Assembly (NCBI RefSeq): GCF_012935715.1
Contig: NZ_CP052860.1
Span: forward strand, 124,001-188,000
Length of the DNA: 64,000 nt
Direction: 5' to 3'
DNA from: Pseudomonas sp. ADAK13
GTDB lineage: Bacteria; Pseudomonadota; Gammaproteobacteria; Pseudomonadales; Pseudomonadaceae
A model generated the notes under the pieces. That model did no database searches. It was not told where the DNA came from and was given only the letters and a program-made list of their open reading frames with translations. Positions within the stretch are counted from its first letter, which is position 1. Each line of letters starts with the position of its first letter. This document shows positions 62,201 through 64,000 of the stretch, one piece after another. Made by a program: the position numbers and the translations under genes.

Positions 62201-62227
62201 GTTGGGGGCTAAGACCAGGATTTCAAG
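62201..62227 (-). promoter_or_regulatory. Sigma-32 (RpoH) promoter of htpG
   Basis: On the minus strand CTTGAA (62227-62222), 13-bp spacer, CCCCCAAC (62208-62201), against consensus CTTGAAA-N13/14-CCCCATNT. It overlaps the stop region of the upstream thioesterase gene and would give a 5' leader of about 60 nt. Confidence 0.75.
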
Positions 62228-62675
62228 GGCGAGCCGGTTCCTCAATCTTGAAATGCGCACGGGCGGTGGCAATCGGTTCAGCCTGGGTGCTTTGCCACGC
62301 AGTAATCGCCACATTGGCCACCCGCCGCCCCTGGCGCCACACCTGGCATTTGGCGTAGGTGTCGCGAAACTGGCCGGCGCGCAGGTAATCCAGGGAAAAA
62401 TCGATGATCTTCGGCACACCCGGTGCACCGGTGAACACCAGCAGATGCAAGGCGGCGGACAGCTCCATGAAGCCTGCAATCACCCCGCCGTGGATCGCCG
62501 GCAATATCGGGTTACCAATGTTGTCTTTGTTGGCCGGCATGCGGAACAGCAATTCATCCCCCAGGCGCGTGCATTCGATGCCGATCAGCTTGGCGTAGGG
62601 AATCAGGTTGAGCAGCGCGTCGTAGTTGCCGCGCTCGTGGGCCTGCTGCAGTCGGGTCTTGAACTGATGCTTCAT
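62223..62675 (-). CDS. PaaI-type hot-dog thioesterase
   Basis: A 150-aa hot-dog protein. The central helix PAIHGGVIAGFMELSAALHLLVFTGAPG holds the HGG turn and Glu-containing helix typical of PaaI/YbgC relatives. IIDFSLDYLRAGQFRDTYAKCQVWRQGRRVANVAITAWQ forms the remaining strands. ATG 62675 overlaps the stop of another thioesterase (ATGA): a tandem pair that may form a heteromer or derive from duplication. Its last codons carry the htpG promoter. Acyl substrate unknown. Confidence 0.88.
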   Translation of the reverse strand: MKHQFKTRLQQAHERGNYDALLNLIPYAKLIGIECTRLGDELLFRMPANKDNIGNPILPAIHGGVIAGFMELSAALHLLVFTGAPGVPKIIDFSLDYLRAGQFRDTYAKCQVWRQGRRVANVAITAWQSTQAEPIATARAHFKIEEPARP

Positions 62676-63151
62676 GGCTGCTGCTCTCCCTTGATCGTAT
62701 TACCCAGGCCCTGGCTGCCCTTGAGGCGCTTGCCCATGCGCATGAACGTGCCCACCACATGGGCAATCGGCTGCTGCGGGTCATCCTGGTAGGCGAAGCC
62801 ACGGGTGAAGATTACGTCGGTGGTCACCCGGTAGCACTGGGCGAAACCGAACACCGGCCTGTGGGGTTCGGCCGGGTGCATGTAGTCGACACGCAGGTCC
62901 AGGGTCGGGCAGACCTCGAACTCCGGCAATACACACAGGGTGGCCATGCCGCAGGCGGTGTCCATCAAGGACGTCAGCGCGCCGCCATGGATCACTCCGG
63001 TCTGCGGATCACCGACAATATGCGGACCATAGGGCAATACCAGGGTCATGCCGTCTTCACTGGCGGCATGCACCTGGATACCCAGTACCTGGCAGTGACG
63101 CAAGGCCGAAACAAAACGCGTGGCACGGGATAAAAGAGGATTTTCGGTCAT
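62672..63151 (-). CDS. PaaI-type hot-dog thioesterase
   Basis: A 159-aa hot-dog protein. TGVIHGGALTSLMDTACGMATLCVLP contains the HGG turn and Asp (DTACG) catalytic candidate. CPTLDLRVDYMHPAEPHRPVFGFAQCYRVTTDVIFTRGFAYQDD is the typical sheet. Similar in size and layout to the next gene but clearly diverged (the acid is Asp here, Glu there). First gene of the tandem unit; ATG 63151. Acyl substrate unknown. Confidence 0.88.
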   Translation of the reverse strand: MTENPLLSRATRFVSALRHCQVLGIQVHAASEDGMTLVLPYGPHIVGDPQTGVIHGGALTSLMDTACGMATLCVLPEFEVCPTLDLRVDYMHPAEPHRPVFGFAQCYRVTTDVIFTRGFAYQDDPQQPIAHVVGTFMRMGKRLKGSQGLGNTIKGEQQP

Positions 63152-63244
63152 TCGTTAAAGACTCTTATTAGTGTGAATCCGGCGGTGTAGACAACCTTGG
63201 TGAAAGTTCCCTGGGAAAACGTCTTATATATCTGTGAGATTTAA

Positions 63245-63272
63245 GGAACTAAGCGTTGGGCATAGGCTCGAA
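63245..63272 (+). promoter_or_regulatory. Candidate AlgU (sigma-E-type) promoter
   Basis: ggaacta (63245-63251), 16-bp spacer, tcgaa (63268-63272), close to GAACTT-N16-TCTGA. It lies 37 bp upstream of the small lipoprotein start, where a transcription start is expected. Confidence 0.5.
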
Positions 63273-63308
63273 AGGCCAGTAGATATCTTCAATAAGGAGA
63301 AACACCCC

Positions 63309-63551
63309 ATGCGCAAGACTTTAGCTATTTCCTTGATGTTGGCCGCTGCCCTCGGCCTCGCTGCCTGCGATAAAAAATCCGAGGACAAAGCTCAGGACGC
63401 CAACCAACATGCTGAACAAGCTCAAGAAAAAATGAGTGAAGCTCAGGATAAAGTGAACGACGCTGCAAAAGAAAACGCTGAAGCTGCCAAAGCCCAGCAG
63501 GAATCGAACAACGCAGCCGCAAAAGAAGCAGCACCTGCAACCGGTTCTTGA
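63309..63551 (+). CDS. Small Ala/Glu/Lys-rich lipoprotein
   Basis: An 80-aa protein with a lipobox (LAAC, Cys20) after a 19-residue signal. The mature part is a continuous charged helix, AQDANQHAEQAQEKMSEAQDKVNDAAKENAEAAKAQQESNNAAAK, with heptad-like Ala spacing that predicts a coiled coil. It resembles small envelope lipoproteins of the Lpp/OprI type in layout but lacks their C-terminal Lys attachment. SD aaggag at 63294-63299 fixes the ATG at 63309. Possible envelope-stress gene given the AlgU-like promoter. Function unknown. Confidence 0.85.
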   Translation: MRKTLAISLMLAAALGLAACDKKSEDKAQDANQHAEQAQEKMSEAQDKVNDAAKENAEAAKAQQESNNAAAKEAAPATGS

Positions 63552-63596
63552 GTCTGACGACTTGAACACCGTGGCTTGAAAAGTCATGTTGCAAAA

Positions 63597-63624
63597 GAAA
63601 GCCCGCCAAGTGCGGGCTTTACTT
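63597..63624 (+). terminator. Terminator of the small lipoprotein gene
   Basis: Stem aaagcccgc / gcgggcttt with loop caagt and a following acttt. 46 bp after the stop codon. Confidence 0.82.
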
Positions 63625-63701
63625 TGTCCGCTGCTTTTATCTGGGCAGCAAAGTGCGAAAAGTCGGACTAAGCCCCGCTCCTGACGCTGAATAACAGCCA
63701 T

Positions 63702-63740
63702 AAAAAATGCCCCGAATCGTTTGATACGGGGCATTTTCGA
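63702..63740 (-). terminator. Terminator of brnQ
   Basis: Stem aaaatgccccg / cggggcatttt with a 12-nt loop. On the minus strand it follows the brnQ stop by 23 bp and ends in T-rich sequence. Confidence 0.82.
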
Positions 63741-63762
63741 TTACAACGTTTGGCCAGAAGCT

Positions 63763-64000
63763 TTAAGCAATCGCTTCGCTGCGCTTGCCCAGCAGCCGAT
63801 CAATAACCACGGCGACCACCAGGGTCATCACCGAAGGCACCAACCACGCCAGGCCCTGCTCGCTCAACGGCAGGTGAGCCAGTTGCGATGGCATCCAGTC
63901 CGCCAGGCCTGCGCCCTTCAGCGCATCAATGCAGCCAAAGATGAACGACACCAGCATCACAGGGCCCACGATACGGCCCTGCTCCTGCCAGAAGTCCTTA
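63763..64000 (-). CDS. brnQ: Branched-chain amino acid transporter BrnQ, C-terminal part
   Basis: Only the last 78 codons are in the window; the gene runs off the right edge. The fragment KDFWQEQGRIVGPVMLVSFIFGCIDALKGAGLADWMPSQLAHLPLSEQGLAWLVPSVMTLVVAVVIDRLLGKRSEAIA shows the last two transmembrane helices of the LIVCS family (sodium-coupled uptake of Leu, Ile and Val). Identification rests on this C-terminal segment and on memory of the family. A terminator follows. Confidence 0.78.
   Translation of the reverse strand, partial: KDFWQEQGRIVGPVMLVSFIFGCIDALKGAGLADWMPSQLAHLPLSEQGLAWLVPSVMTLVVAVVIDRLLGKRSEAIA

Overview
The window reads as chromosomal DNA of a Pseudomonas of the fluorescens group. 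The evidence is the uniformly GC-rich codon use, the gene neighbourhoods I recall from other pseudomonads (yadG-yadH / GST / fadE / PA2817-like; acyl-CoA ligase / thioesterase / hydrolases / sixA / gpsA / hybrid kinase / fabA-fabB), and the many REP doublets of the type gtgggagctggcttgcctgcgat that are characteristic of these genomes. It looks like core chromosome with accessory inserts; I see no phage, integrase, transposase or CRISPR array.

Layout. 1-3150: end of a TonB-dependent receptor, tRNA-Asp and tRNA-Val, rdgC, a BASS-family transporter, and a guanidine-II riboswitch ahead of a guanidinium exporter gene. 3160-8570: an MFS-acyltransferase fusion, a TDT-family channel/transporter, a cupin, and an MFS pump with a divergent TetR regulator. 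8580-9430: first copy of a large palindromic element. 9490-17640: YadGH-type ABC exporter, glutathione S-transferase, transglutaminase-like protein, fadE, a PA2817-like protein, a LysR regulator and a free-standing alanyl-tRNA editing protein. 17640-25380: phoD and an acetyltransferase, divergent from a dedicated TonB system (exbD, tonB, receptor, exbB) followed by a periplasmic phospholipase-D-like protein. 25500-26380: two small lipoproteins. 26430-26890: duplicated Glu-Gly tRNA pairs. 27250-37630: a membrane-anchored unknown, a hydrolase, a chemoreceptor, a MocR regulator, two oxidoreductases, pyrF, and an OmpR/EnvZ-like two-component pair.

37660-53560 is rich in lipid genes: an AI-2E family permease, DUF4892, two alpha/beta hydrolases, a hot-dog thioesterase, an acyl-CoA synthetase (then the second palindromic element), sixA, DUF4389 and gpsA. 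It continues with an operon of TonB-dependent receptor, periplasmic binding protein and hybrid histidine kinase, and ends with fabA-fabB. 53640-54500 is the third palindromic element. 54500-64000: a second chemoreceptor, DUF3859, an amidohydrolase, OsmC, pirin, a dienelactone hydrolase, htpG with a heat-shock promoter, tandem thioesterases, a small lipoprotein with an AlgU-like promoter, and the 3' end of brnQ.

Functional themes. (i) Fatty acid and phospholipid metabolism recurs: fadE, acyl-CoA ligase, thioesterases, PlsC-like domain, gpsA, fabAB. (ii) Two receptor clusters could each couple outer-membrane uptake to a downstream function, either energisation and phosphodiester hydrolysis or signal transduction. 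(iii) The most unusual structure is the ~845-bp palindromic element. It is present three times, has a REP doublet at its exact centre and carries nested hairpins in each arm.
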